The notes beneath the pieces are model-generated. The model was not told the DNA's origin. It saw only the letters and a program-made list of their open reading frames with translations, and did not search any database. The position numbers and the translations under genes were made by a program. DNA of 64,000 nt from contig CATNEN010000039.1 of the NCBI GenBank assembly GCA_950097015.1, positions 7,022,501-7,086,500 on the forward strand, in the 5' to 3' direction. The DNA comes from Macrostomum hystrix (lineage: Eukaryota > Platyhelminthes > Macrostomidae). Each line of letters begins with the position of its first letter. Position 1 is the stretch's first letter. Positions 44,647 to 56,404 of the stretch are shown piece by piece.

Positions 44647-47600
44647 ATGTCTGCTGTGGTTCAAAGAAGTACTAGTCAAAGCGCGAGCTCCTCATCTAAG
44701 TTTCGGAAGCCGGAGTTAATATTTCGTATTGATAAGCTTGTTTCCGGAGATCCATTAAATGATTTTGCGATTTTGCCAAAGGAGACTGGTATTATTGCCG
44801 TTTATGAAGATCGGTAAGAGCCTTTATATGTATTTATTTCGTTTTCAACAGAAATATTACAAAACACAACTTAGGCCTACTACAAGCAAATACACTTTGA
44901 AGATTTTTTAGAACAGAACCATACTTATGTTCATTGTGTTCGAACTCATACATGTAAATATATATACATGTATATGTTTGCACATAAGAGGTTGTAGCCT
45001 AGTAAGAGGTTGTAGCCTAGTAAGAGGTTGTAGCCTAGTAAGAGGTTGTAGCCTAGTAAGAGGTTGTAGCCTAGTAAGAGGTTGTAGCCTAGTGGTTAGA
45101 GCATCGGACTCACGACTTGAAGGATGGGGGTTCGATTCCCGACTCCACTGGAAAAATTTGCGTCCTTGAGCAAGACACTTAACTCTGCATTGCTTCAGTT
45201 CACCCAGCTGTTAAATGGGTACCAGCATCAGTTGGGATTATTGAAGGTGGATGTGGTGTCCCCCCAGTCCATGGACTAAACAGCTGTATGTAGCATTCAG
45301 ATGTGTGGCGCATTAGCTGCGGCTGTCGACTGCACATCTGATCCAATTGGGGCAGGTGTAGTCAATTAATATTAATTATTGTTATATATACAGGCAATCA
45401 GATGGCACAGCTCCTATCCCAAAACATAAATGTTGCTGTCACTATGCCTAATGATTAACAGTTTGGTTACCATAATATTACAGCCACACCAGATATAGTA
45501 CATTTGCTAAAGTACATAACTCGACGTTTAAGTATTCCATGATAAACATTTTACATTGTCATACACCAGCTGAAAGCAAAAATATATTTGTACTATACAC
45601 ACTGTACACCTAGACCTGGTAGTATAGTAGGCCTAGCCCACTGCTACAATTTTGACTTCTGCATCAAATGAATAATGAATCTGCATCAAATTTTAACATA
45701 TCATTTGTCCTGGGCTAATGGGTCAAATGTGGCTCCAATAAAAAATGCCATGTCAGGAACACCAGTCTAGAAACTTTTGCAGCACTACTCATATATCTTT
45801 CACTGTGTGTTGGATGCCAGAAACAATTATTTGCCTAATGCATCAGATTTTGCTGTGCTTATCCGGTAACAGGACAATTCGGTAACAGACAATTCGGTAA
45901 CAGACAGTTCGGTAACACCACAGGACAGTTCGGTAGGGCCTAACATATCAAGGTACAGTTCGGTAACAATTGATTAAACTGGATCGGAAGGGTTCTTTGC
46001 GAAATTATTTTATATTTAGTTCGGTGAAGTTACAAAGTAAAGTCAATAGCACTTCGAACCATATTTAGCTTTTCGAAATATGAGTATAAGGTTGCATTTT
46101 GCATGTTACATATTTCACATTTGGGCGTCAAATAGTGACAATGTACCGTCATCAAGTCATTCATACAGTCATCAAAAAAGGCCAAATTTCGTGTGATCAC
46201 ACAATTTGCACTAATTTTTCATCCCTTTTGTATACATCCCTTTGAACGAGCCTTTACCATACTTGCACACTCTAAATGACGTGTCAGTTTCAGATACATC
46301 AGTAACATCAGTCAGTTGTGTCCTAGCAACGATAGTAGAAACATTGTTAGAACAAACCTAGATTGATTTTATTGACTTTCAATTGTTACCGAACTGTCCC
46401 CAGTGTGTTACCAAACTGTCTCCTGTATGTTACTGAACTGTCCTTGAGTGTTACCGAACTGTCTGTTACCGAACTGTCTGTTACCGAACTGTCCTGTATT
46501 CGCTTATCCCATGGTCCCATGCTGATAATTCATATCCTGGTTAATTTGTCAACTAGCTATTTCTAAATTAAGTTAATAAATTAACTAATGTTTTTGGTCT
46601 CATTTATATTGCAGTTGACTAAGTGACTAAACTAGTTCAAGTTAAGTTTTGTAATGTAAGTTTTAATGGCTAATGTAATGACTCTAAAGCAGAAATTAGT
46701 GATTTCATCATAATTTAATTTCCTGTAAGTTACTCTTGTAAATTGTGATAAGTGCATAATTTTATTGCTTACATATAAATATAATGTGTTTCTATAAAAA
46801 ATTAAAATAGTATATACTATAACAATCTTAACAGAATGTCATATTTAGTGAAAATATTAAATCACCAATTTCAAGATTTTCTATGAATAACTTTTTGTAT
46901 TAGCCAAACAGGCGTCTTGCCTGTAAATTGTGCAACTAGAACAAACTGCACATTAAACAGCAGAGCAAACTTTGTGGTTTATTTATAGTTTTTTTACTAT
47001 TGCACACATATGAGTGGGGCCTTTGCTGGTTATCATACATGTGCAACATCCTAGCCAAATCTGCCTGCTGAAACAAGTACAAGAGAAACCAAGGAGATAA
47101 GGATATTGGACTAAAGAATTGTGTTCCTAAGTCATAAAGAGAGCAAAGAAACCAGCTAAGTTGTAGGTGAGGTAATACTAATTGAGCCACAGCTATTGTG
47201 TGGTCTATCTGAAGGCTGCATATGTGGCTGTTTATACACATTTTTCTTTTAGCTAGCTTACCACGCTTGTATATTGTCTTAGCCTAAAGTCGAAAGTAAA
47301 TAAGATATGCAATTATTTTTATTTGTACATTTTTTACTAACAGCGACTATGAACCTTATCAGAACTGTCAAGGTCTTTACTTAGGCCCTGTAATTAAACC
47401 TTCCTGCTAGGCTCATGCAGAAAGCATTGGCATTTTCTATTGATGCAAGATAATTTGAATTTTTATGAAATGTTCTTATTACAGATCAGTTCGCGTTCTG
47501 CTTCGTCGAGAGAATGGCCAGTTTTGGCCTAGTGTTTGTCAATTCCTATCCAGTGAGTTTTTGTGTTGATGAATTCTTCATTTAGTAACGTTTAGGAAAG

Positions 47601-49668
47601 AGTAGGCCCTACGGCCTGCAGTGTTCTTATGTAAGTCTAATTCCATGCGAAAATAATTAACGCAGAAATCACACGCCTTAGCAGAGTCCAAGTTGCGAAA
47701 TTATAGGCTATTTTTAGCCTTTAGAAGGTCTGACGTCACTCTCTTCACAGCCAATCAGATTTCACCTACCCAAATTCGCATGATAGGCGCTTGCAGTAGC
47801 CTCGCCTACTCCGAAGAGTCTCGCAGCCTGTTTGTCGGCTGCGACTCGGGCTCCGTGTCGGAATTCGCCCTAGCCGAAGATTACAATAGCGTTGAATTGC
47901 GCCGCGAATATCAGGCTCACAATCAGCGCATCACGGCCTGCGTGCACGCCCTGCATCAGGAATGGCTGGTGACCGCAGCCAAGGATCGTTACCTGGTTTG
48001 GCACAGCACACAGACTGGCAGGAGGTGCGGCAGCTACTTGGCCGGAGCTCCTTGCACTGCGCTGCAGTATGACCACCCGACTAGGTGCGATTCTGTTTAA
48101 TTCAGCTGGCTTTCTAAATTCTAAGGACCCATTAGTTATAGCGAGTCGGGAATCGAACCCTGACATTTAAGCCGACACCCTAAACTAAACCATTCAGAAT
48201 AATGCTGTAGTAACGTGAAATTTTAAGGTTTCTTGAATTTTGAACTTTGGATATAAGAAAAAAGGTTTTAGTTTTAATTACATGATCGCTGCAGACAGTG
48301 GCGCATCATTTGGTGACAGTAGACTCGCAGCCAGGAGCCAGCTAGGAGGCAATTCTGCATATTTCGCTGAGCACACGTGCACACATACCGTACGCAGGCA
48401 CGCTCACGCAGGTGTGTACATCTGCCCTGACTTTCTCATCGTCAGGCAGTGTACACTTTCACTGAGCCTTGACGTGTTTGACCGCTCTGCCAATCACATC
48501 GAACATAGGGAGGGATACGCAAGCTTTTTAGTACGGGCCCCACATTTTCAACATTCCTGTTGGACTTTGCGGCACAATGCTGAATCTGTAATCAAATATA
48601 ATGCAGGTACGCGTTCCTAGCCGATCAGTCGGGCGTTGTCACCATCCTGCGTCTAACGGAGAACTCACTGGAACTCATCAACATCCTGAAGGGCCACTCC
48701 GCTGGTGTCACCGACCTGGCCTGGGATGCCAGGCGCAGTCAGCTCTATTCCGCCTCGCAGGACAACGCCGTCATCATGTGGGACATTGGCGGCGGCGAGG
48801 GAAAAGCCTACGAACTGCAGGGCCACCGGGGCGCCGTCAATAGCCTGGTGTTCGCCACCACCTCCAGGGAGTGTATTTCAGGCGGTGCTGACGGCAATTT
48901 GGTGAGACTCTGAGCCTCATTCTTGACCTGTGTGGACACCCTAATCTACCCCCAGGTGTGTGTTCCATCCCAATCTCCCCCCAGGTGTGTGTTCCATCCC
49001 AATCTCCCCCCAGGTGTGTGTTCCATCCCAATGTCCCCCCAGGTGTGTGTTCCATCTTCACCGGTGTGTGTTCCATCCCAATCTCCACCGGTGTGTGTTC
49101 CACCCCAATCTCCACCGGTGTGTGTTCCACCCCAATCTCCACCGGTGTGTGTTCCACCCCAATCTCCACCGGTGTGGAGATTTCAATATTCCCCATCCAC
49201 CCACCCCAGCTATTCTGGTGCATCCCAGTCTACCCCACCCACCAACCCCAGGTATTCTGGTGCATGTCGGTGCCGCGCCGGGAGACGCCCAGTTGGTCCG
49301 AGTCGGACGTCTGTGGCAAGTGCGGCACTCCATTCTTCTGGAATGTGCGCAAGATGTGGTCGGATCGTCGCATCGGTTCTCGTCAGCACCACTGCCGCCG
49401 CTGCGGCGCAGCTGTTTGCGACGCCTGCTCCCAGCGGCGCACCGCCCTGCCGCCAATTGGCTTCGAGTACGCCGTGCGTGTCTGCGACGACTGCCACGCC
49501 GTGGTGACGCCGGAGGACCTGACTCCGCTGGCTGTAGTCTTCGAGGCCAAGCAGGAGGTGCTAAAGCTGGCGCTGTGCGAGACCCGCCGTTGGCTGCTGA
49601 GTCTAGGCCGCGATGGCACCGTGAAAGTGTGGGACCTGGCCTCCGTGCTGCAGCCCAGGTCCGATTGA
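44647..49668 (+). CDS. WD-repeat and FYVE-domain protein (WDFY1/WDFY2 type)
   Basis: CDS is join(44647..44813, 47485..47552, 47751..48084, 48607..48901, 49252..49668), 426 residues, all junction phases consistent and GT-AG. The protein is colinear with WDFY1/2: six WD-type blades (for example W-D-I-G-G-G after V-I-M, and W-D-L-A-S at the end) interrupted by a FYVE finger at about 305-372. The FYVE has C-G-K-C, W-S-D-R-R, R-Q-H-H-C-R-R-C-G and R-V-C-D-D-C, the signature that binds phosphatidylinositol 3-phosphate. Such proteins sit on early endosomes and scaffold signalling. All eight zinc-binding positions look filled. Intron 1 (2.7 kb) carries a SINE and a MITE-like element, intron 3 two repeat pieces, and intron 4 is largely minisatellite. 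Confidence 0.93.
44987..45096 (+). repeat. 18 bp tandem array at the SINE 5' end
   Basis: Six copies of aagaggttgtagcctagt run directly into the tRNA-like head of the SINE at 45078, and the unit is that head's own first 18 bases. Confidence 0.9.
45078..45375 (+). repeat. tRNA-derived SINE, full-length copy
   Basis: The head has an A-box-like gtagcctagtggttagagc and a B-box gggttcgattcccga. The body contains ccttgagcaagacacttaac, cacccagctgttaaatgggt, gtccatggactaaacagctg and a 3' part before an AT-rich tail. Related copies lie at 1585 and 34163. The conserved body is reminiscent of widely shared animal SINE core domains; I do not assign a named family. Confidence 0.88.
45865..46498. mobile_element. 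MITE-like element with tandem terminal inverted repeats
   Basis: The left end has caggacaattcggtaacag followed by further gacagttcggtaaca units. The right end has the same sequence inverted (ttaccgaactgtc units ending gtcctg). Both outer ends abut TA. The 400 bp interior has no coding frame. It lies in intron 1 of the WDFY gene. Confidence 0.75.
48110..48200 (-). repeat. tRNA-like SINE head, inverted
   Basis: The minus strand shows tggtttagtttagggtgtc (A-box side) and gggttcgattcccgactcg (B-box side), followed by gggtcctta, as at the start of the SINE body. It lies in WDFY intron 3. Confidence 0.65.
48300..48480 (+). repeat. interspersed repeat in WDFY intron 3
   Basis: Copy of the family at 42448-42606, with tttggtgacagtagactcg, caggtgtgtacatctgccc and catcgtcaggcagtgtacac. 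Confidence 0.7.
48950..49185 (+). repeat. minisatellite in WDFY intron 4
   Basis: Units of 29 bp and then about 27 bp, sharing gtgtgtgttccatcccaatc or gtgtgtgttccaccccaatc. The earlier units contain ccccaggtgtgtg, i.e. a CAG acceptor abutting GT. The array fills most of the 350 bp intron. Confidence 0.92.
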
Positions 49669-50719
49669 GTTCGAAATTATAATTCGAAATTTGGTCTGTT
49701 GACAACTCGTTTGTTTTTCATTCAAAGTTTCTATCCCAGATCACAGGGCACTCTGATTCCTCATTATCCGCATTTTATCTCTCTCTAACTAATAATCCTC
49801 ATCCCTAGATTAAAATACTAAATAGTAACTTTAGAAAGACCTCGCTATTTTTCCCCGAGGAAAGTCCGCGGCGCAATTTCAACTACCCACTTCACGATAG
49901 GCTCCCAAGGTTATTTAGAGGCCCAGGATTTGATATGCGAAAGTTTGGAATCTTCAGTCTACACCTTATGAATTATGGATATCAAAACCCTGCTCCTTAG
50001 CCGTGAGTTCCGAGTCCCTCATACTTTACATTCTGAATCTCGTCATCGTATTTCATAATCCAGAGAGTAAGCCAAGGCCCTAATGATCAACCATGCTGTT
50101 GACCGCTAAGAAATTTCTGAATTCAGATTTGTTGCAATACAATGCTGTCCTATAATTTTATTTTTTAAGTTGACATTCATTTGTTCATTTTGATTGCTTA
50201 TGAACAGAAGAGAATTGTTGTTTTACTTGAATTTGCTTGACCTGGTTTAGTAATGTCAGTTATCAGGCCAACTGGTCACAAATTGATTTCCCGTGTGTCC
50301 TTCTGTTGTATATTTAAGTAGTATGTCAAGCTTATTTTTCATTGTATTTTCATCTAAACAATTGCAAAGGATAATTATAAAAAAATTTTTATGTCTATAA
50401 AGAACTTTCTTAGAGTTAGTTTTCAGCCTTTGCTTTGAGTGAGCAAAGATATGACTATAAGCTATAGAGAATTTTGTTCGAAGCGTTTTGTATCTAAATT
50501 GTTTTGATTTAATTGTTTTAATCAACGGTAGTAAATCTCACATGCTTCTTTTATTTTTTCTCCAATACACGATCGAAAATAATTTTCTGTTTTAAAGCGG
50601 TGACTTGCGGTAACTGTAATTGTGCTTGTCTCATTTTACCGTTCTTAAAGGCATCGTTTTATTCTGTTCTGTACATTTGTCCCTTCTTAAATGTTGATAG
50701 CTCGAACATAAACTGAAGT
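49669..50719. other. 3' flank of WDFY and spacer
   Basis: AT-rich, no gene recognised. No canonical AATAAA is obvious close to the stop codon. Confidence 0.45.
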
Positions 50720-51545
50720 TCATAAAGGGTCTAGGGTAGGGACAGTGCCAGTTCAGGAAGGGTCTAGGGTAGGGACAGTGCCAGTTCAGGAAGGGTCTAG
50801 GGTAGGGACAGTGCCAGTTCAGGAAGGGTCTAGGGTAGGGACAGTGCCAGTTTATGAAGGGTCTAGGGTAGGGACAGTGCCAGTTCAGGAAGGGTCTAGG
50901 GTAGGGACAGTGCCAGTTCATGAAGGGTCTAGGGTAGGGACAGTGCCAGTTCAGGAAGGGTCTAGGGTAGGGACAGTGCCAGTTTATGAAGGGTCTAGGG
51001 TAGGGACAGTGCCAGTTCATGAAGGGTCTAGGGTAGGGACAGTGGCAGTTCATGAAGGGTCTAGGGTGGGGACAGTGGCAGTTCATGAAAGGTCTAGGGT
51101 AGGGACAGTGCCAGTTCATGAAGGGTCTAGGGTGGGGACAGTGGCAGTTCATGAAGGGTCTAGGGTAGGGAAAGTGCCAGTTCAGGAAGGGTCTAGGGTA
51201 GGGACAGTGCCAGTTCATGGAGGGTCTAGGGTGGGGACAGTGCCAGTTCATGAAGGGTCTAGGGTAGGGACAGTGCCAGTTTATGAAGAGTCTAGGGTGG
51301 GGACAGTGCCAGTTCATGAAGGGTCTAGGGTAGGGACAGTGCCAGTTCATGAAGGGTCTAGGGTGGGGACAGTGCCAGTTTATGAAGGGTCTAGGGTGGG
51401 GACAGTGCCAAATTATGAAGGGTCTAGGGTAGGGACAGTGCCAAATCATGAAGGGTCTAGGGTAGGGACAGTGCCAAATTATTAAGGGTGTAGGGTAGGG
51501 ACAGTGGCAAATTATGAAGGGTGTAGGGTAGGGACAGTGCTGTTA
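50720..51545. repeat. 33 bp minisatellite
   Basis: About 25 units with landmarks gaagggtctagggtaggg and acagtgccagttc. Because 33 is a multiple of three, both strands have long artificial frames with an 11-residue period. Confidence 0.96.
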
Positions 51546-51964
51546 GTGCTGTTAGGGAAGGCTGTTAGTCGTAGGAGGAAAGATAATTAGCTTCTTGTTA
51601 AATATCAGAAGATAGATAAGTTTCAGAAGATTGTTTATAATAATCTAATGAATTGAATATATGCATATTGTTTATTGTTCAGTTTGTACTGTAGCAAACA
51701 TTTTAATTTGTACTTTTTTCTTGAAAAAAGTCGTATTTTCTCCTCCTTTGGTTTTTCTGAAGTGTTCTTTGAAATTACGCAAATAATTTTGGTTTTTTAA
51801 CATTATAAACATTTTCAGAAACTTCCCAATATTCTGATGTTGATTATTGTTGATATTTCGTGTACTTTTATAGCACACACTTTTGAGGATTTCTGTCCAT
51901 ACTTTAGTGGGAATTACGTGAACATCAATGAAATATTCTATTGAAATGCTAAATTCTAATGCAG
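51546..51964. other. spacer, no gene recognised
   Basis: AT-rich sequence between two arrays. Confidence 0.45.
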
Positions 51965-52335
51965 ACGGGAAATTACAGTATCAGGATCCGCAGCTAGAAT
52001 CGTAGCAGGATTCGCAGCTAGAATCGTAGCAGGATCCGCAGCTAGAATCGTAGCAGGATCCACAGCTAGAATCGTAGCAGGATCCACAGCTAGAATCGTA
52101 GCAGGATTCGCGGCTAGAATCGTAGCAGGATCCGCAGCTAGAATCGTAGCAGGATCCGCAGCTAGAATCGTAGCAGGATCCACAGCTAGAATCGTAGCAG
52201 GATCCACAGCTAGAATCGTAGCAGGATCCACAGCTAGAATCGTAGCAGGATCCGCAGCTAGAATCGTAGCAGGATCCGCAGCTAGAATCGTAGCAGGATT
52301 CGCAGCTAGAATCGTAGCAGGATCCGCAGCTAAAA
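51965..52335. repeat. 24 bp minisatellite
   Basis: About 15 near-identical units built from agctagaatcgtagcaggat followed by ccgc or variants. The unit length gives an artificial 8-residue periodic frame on the minus strand. Confidence 0.96.
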
Positions 52336-53368
52336 TCTTATTTACTTTCCATCACTATTGAAGGTCTAGCTATTGGCATCCTTAGACAATGCTTTTGATG
52401 CCTTCTTAATGATAAAGCTTTTGTTTTCCTTGCGCCGATAATCTTAGCTTCGATATGTTAACTGCTAGTAAGCTGGCATCACTGATTCAATATTTTGTGT
52501 TGTCATTTTCTGTGCGCGAACTTGGTTCGCCTACTTGAAGTAGTTAAGTTGCGCACTGTTTGGTCGATAGAGCCAATTATCAGCGTTTTAATACGGAAAT
52601 CACGGTCGCGTCTTATGCAAAAAAGTAATAAAATATTTTAAATACAATATATTATTCAGAGCTTGTTGCTTGACTAACAAAAGTTCAACCTGATTGACTT
52701 AATCGACTCATTGATCGACTTTAGCCCCAGTGCCGTTGTGCTGTGCGAGTTAGTTTCGCAATTCCAGCTGAGCCTTATTGGTCATTGAATTGATTGCGTG
52801 GACCAACAGGGGGCTCCATTTGAGCAGACTCAATCGGTAGAGAAAGCGCTGCAGAGTTTTAAACTGCATGAATTTGTTCAGCATCGACCCGCAGAACCAA
52901 ATTGTTTTTCTCAGCTATTTCCTTCTGCTTGACCATCTGTTAGTCTTCTCAATGCTATGCTAATAATGCCTATTAATATCATGCGCATGCCATGCTACTT
53001 GCAGTAGCGTTCCGGTATCTAACTTTTGCTAGCGAATAGAATCGCAGCTTCTGGACCAACTAGAATACGATTGCTAATACTCAGCCAATACGGGAGGTTG
53101 CTTACAGGAGATCGGCATGAACTGGGATTAAATGATCAGGCTAATATCCCTACTCCTTAGTGATCCCCGCACTATATTTCACTGTGCAGCTGGGGCTGCG
53201 GCATTTTCCAAAACACCTGCTCTGGACGGTGATCACACAGCGTCTCAGGTGAGTTGCTTGTTCCCCATGTTATTTAGGGATCTTATTAACATCTGGGCTT
53301 CCTGTTTCGAATCTTGGCTGAAGATTCCCACATTTGGGTTATGCATTGACTAGGGATTTATGCCATTG
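52336..53368. other. spacer, no gene recognised
   Basis: No exon I can support. A 73-codon frame at 53132-53353 lacks family resemblance. Confidence 0.45.
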
Positions 53369-53515
53369 TTATCTAGACCGACTGGGGATCTGTGTATTTA
53401 GGATCTAGACCGACTGGGAATCTGTGTATTTGGGATATAGACCGACTGGGGATCTGTGTATCTGGGATCTAGAGCGTCTAGGGATCTGTATATTTAGGAT
53501 CTAGGCCGTCTAGGG
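53369..53515. repeat. short minisatellite, about 30 bp unit
   Basis: Five diverging units with ctagaccgactggggatctg and tgtgtatttagga landmarks. Confidence 0.9.
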
Positions 53516-54021
53516 GTCTATCTGAAAAAAGATTCTTAGTAGAGAATCTACTAAGAATGACAGCTAACTTAAGTGGGCCATGCCATCTGGCGGCAAAGCT
53601 GCTACTTTTGGGAAGACTAAGGAGAAACCCTTTGATCAGCAGTTTCATGGCCCCCTCGAGTAGTGCCAACAAGTTCCAAATTTAAATCGATAAAGCAAAA
53701 ATACCACGTTGAAAAACACGCTTTAGAAATTATAACTAACAGTTGTGGCACTTGCTCCTATTTTGACCCCAAAGCACTCTCAGATGAGAAATGCCTTGCA
53801 GCACACCCAATTAACTGCTTGCCGCCAGCCTCTCAAACAGCCTCCATCATCAAACAAACCGACAGTTGGCCGCATCTCCCGCTGGGGCAAATTGGGACTG
53901 GCCGCGGACGAGCTGCGCCGGCTGGAGTAGATTGAAATTGGAGGCTGGCAGAGCGAAAGAATTTTATGCAACTCGCAGTGTACTAACTGCTGGGCATACA
54001 GCAGATACTAGCCAATGAGAA
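53516..54021 (+). other. spacer with a possible exon
   Basis: A frame at 53745-53930 ends W-G-K-L-G-L-A-A-D-E-L-R-R-L-E before the stop and has moderately codon-like composition. No family recognised, and an acceptor could not be fixed. This is weak evidence for a terminal exon. Confidence 0.2.
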
Positions 54022-54890
54022 TTAACAAGACTAGGACTGACAGACTGGGGACTAGGACTGACAGACTGGGGACTAGGACTGACAGACTGGGGACTAGGAC
54101 TGACAGACTGGGGACTAGGACTGACAGACTGGGGACTAGGACTGACAGACTGGGGACTAGGACTGACAGACTGGGGACTAGGACTGACAGACTGGGGACT
54201 AGGACTGACAGACTGGGGAGAATAGGACTGACAGACTGGGGACTAGGACTGACAGACTGGGGACTAGGACTGACAGACTGGGGAATAGGACTGACAGACT
54301 AGGAAGACTAGGACTGACAGACTGGGGAGAATAGGACTGACAGACTGGGGAGAATAGGACTGACAGACTGGGGAGAAAAGGACTGACAGACTAGGAAGAC
54401 TAGGACTGACAGACTGGGGAGAATAGGACTGACAGACTAGGAAGACTAGGACTGACAGACTGGGGAGAATAGGACTGACAGACTAGGAAGACTAGGACTG
54501 ACAGACTGGGGAGAATAGGACTGACAGACTGGGGACTAGGACTGACAGACTGGGGACTAGGACTGACAGACTGGGGAATAGGACTGACAGACTGGGGACT
54601 AGGACTGACAGACTGGGGAGACTAGGACTGACAGACTGGGGAATAGGACTGACAGACTGGGGACTAGGACTGACAGACTGGGGAGACTAGGACTGACAGA
54701 CTGGGGAATAGGACTGACAGACTAGGAAGACTAGGACTGACAGACTGGGGAGAATAGGACTGACAGACTGGGGAGACTAGGACTGACAGACTGGGGAGAA
54801 AAGGACTGACAGACTAGGAAGACTAGGACTGACAGACTGGGGAGAATAGGACTGACAGACTAGGAAGACTAGGACTGACAGACTGGGGGA
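54022..54890. repeat. 21 bp minisatellite
   Basis: About 40 units of ggactgacagactggggact or variants with aga and ata insertions. The first nine units are nearly identical, and later ones alternate in type with higher-order repetition of two to four units. Confidence 0.96.
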
Positions 54891-55066
54891 CTATGAGCGT
54901 AGGAGTGTGTCATACTGAATCATCCTGAGACTGAGTTTCTTGCATAGACAAAGAGCTCTAGAGTGGCAGATGAACATTGGAGTTATGACTAAGAGAAGGC
55001 CAAGTGCAAGCCATCTGAGAATAGAGCAGGTATGGGACAGGTACGAGTGCATGTGACAGAGATGCC

Positions 55067-55201
55067 ATGTCCAATCGATTCAAACCCTGGGGCGAGCTCT
55101 TCCCATCATTACTGGCGGTGTTTCCGCACTCGAGCGTGACCAAAGACCAGCTGGCGCAGATGATCCGCTGTCGCCGCGGTAGTGCCCATGCTGAGAATTG
55201 A
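55067..55201 (+). CDS. unassigned short coding-like frame
   Basis: ATG-started, 44 residues (F-K-P-W-G-E-L-F-P-S, then S-S-V-T-K-D-Q-L-A-Q-M-I). It sits between two large minisatellites, and its composition is unlike theirs. It could be an exon of the same unknown gene as 56157-56366. A GTAGTG near 55179 could be a donor, but it is weak. No family recognised. Confidence 0.25.
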   Translation: MSNRFKPWGELFPSLLAVFPHSSVTKDQLAQMIRCRRGSAHAEN

Positions 55202-56156
55202 TGAGTACTTAGTTAATTCTAGTTTACATTTGCGGCATGTTGTCAGCGGATGTTTCCTGGAATCCGGGCGCCAGTATGAATGTGGAATTTGCTCCGTGAA
55301 TTATGGATCGAAATCGATCTGCCGGACAGTCTGAAGACAGGTCCCACGGATTCATTCAATTTACACGCTGGGCCCTCTATCCACCTCTCTCATCTCGATG
55401 GGCCCATTTTTTCTTCTCGCACTAACTCACTCACAGTCGGCGTCATTTTGAGCACTGTGTGCTCACATCTCTCGGCGGCCCCGTGAATGAAGTGTGTAAG
55501 AGCCTGCTATGGGAGAGGATAGAAATAAATGCTGATAGGGTGGAGAAGATGGGGCTGGGCTGGAAGGCACGCCCCGGGCATTTTCCAGTTCTTCTGAGCC
55601 GAATTCGGCTAGGTCTGGATGGTGCCACCGAAGCTGCCCCGCGGGCGACAGCTTCTGAACCAGCCGGCAGAGAAAGAGAGAGAGAGAGAGAGTGTGTGTG
55701 TGTGTGTGTGTGTGTGTAGCGGAGTATTGCCGTTTGGAACTTTTTCCAGCTCTCCACGGATGAGGAAGGAAGCTGGCGGTCAGCCTGGCGGGGGGAGGGC
55801 GTTCCCCGAGTGTGGGATGATCGCGGCCGAGCTCGAGACAGAACTGGGAAGAGGAGTTGGCAGCGGGGCAGAGTTATCCCACACGGCCAGATGCCAGCCT
55901 TCTGGACTAGAAGAGAAATACTTGAGTAGCAAGCAGAAAGTGGCAGAACAGCTTGCGGGTTAAGCGAAAAGGAACGAGAATACAAACTTTTATTCTCGTT
56001 CAAGTTTCAGTTCTTCTGTTAACAGCTGATATTTTTAGTACATGTCCATGCCGATTTTTCCTTGTCGATTTTCGACTTATTGTTAGATTTTAAACTTGCC
56101 TATGTCCACTTACTGAGCCACAGGGCGTGTGTTGCAAGTCCATCTGTGCCTTGCAG
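55202..56156. other. spacer with (AG)n(TG)n microsatellite
   Basis: The dinucleotide tract lies at about 55672-55718. Frames on both strands pass through it and look artificial. Other parts show nothing I can assign. Confidence 0.5.
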
Positions 56157-56366
56157 CTCTCCGATCTCTGTCAGCTAATACTAGCGTTCGCCCGCGAGAA
56201 AATTCCATTAGAATCGCTAGCATCGAAAGTTGCGATTTGCATTCGCTTGAAGTCAATGCTGAGCGAGAGGACAGAAAACATTGTTAGGACTTTGGCCCAG
56301 CTCAATGGTCCAAGCACTGCTAGCCGGAGCTTGAGCAGACAAGCAGATTCAGAAATAGAGAAATGA
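56157..56366 (+). CDS. possible terminal exon of an unassigned gene
   Basis: A good acceptor (ccatctgtgccttgcag) precedes 69 codons and a stop. The peptide is helical and charged (L-S-D-L-C-Q-L-I-L-A-F-A-R-E, then L-K-S-M-L-S-E-R-T-E-N-I-V) with a Ser/Arg-rich end. The upstream exon is unknown; the 55067-55201 frame is one candidate. No family recognised. Confidence 0.35.
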   Translation, partial: LSDLCQLILAFAREKIPLESLASKVAICIRLKSMLSERTENIVRTLAQLNGPSTASRSLSRQADSEIEK

Positions 56367-56404
56367 GCTGACTCGATAAGCGAGAGGGACTGGAAAGGGA
56401 TGGA

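Noticed and set aside
45078-45150. tRNA gene
   Set aside because: A- and B-box-like motifs are present, but the stems do not close and a SINE body follows. The same applies at 1585, 3482, 48110 and 63671.
50631-51485. 272- and 246-codon frames on opposite strands
   Set aside because: The 33 bp unit is a multiple of three without stops, so the frames are periodic artefacts.
51956-52231. 91-codon frame with an 8-residue period
   Set aside because: Translation of the 24 bp minisatellite.
55443-56003. 186-codon minus frame and overlapping plus frames
   Set aside because: They run through a dinucleotide microsatellite and lack domain resemblance.
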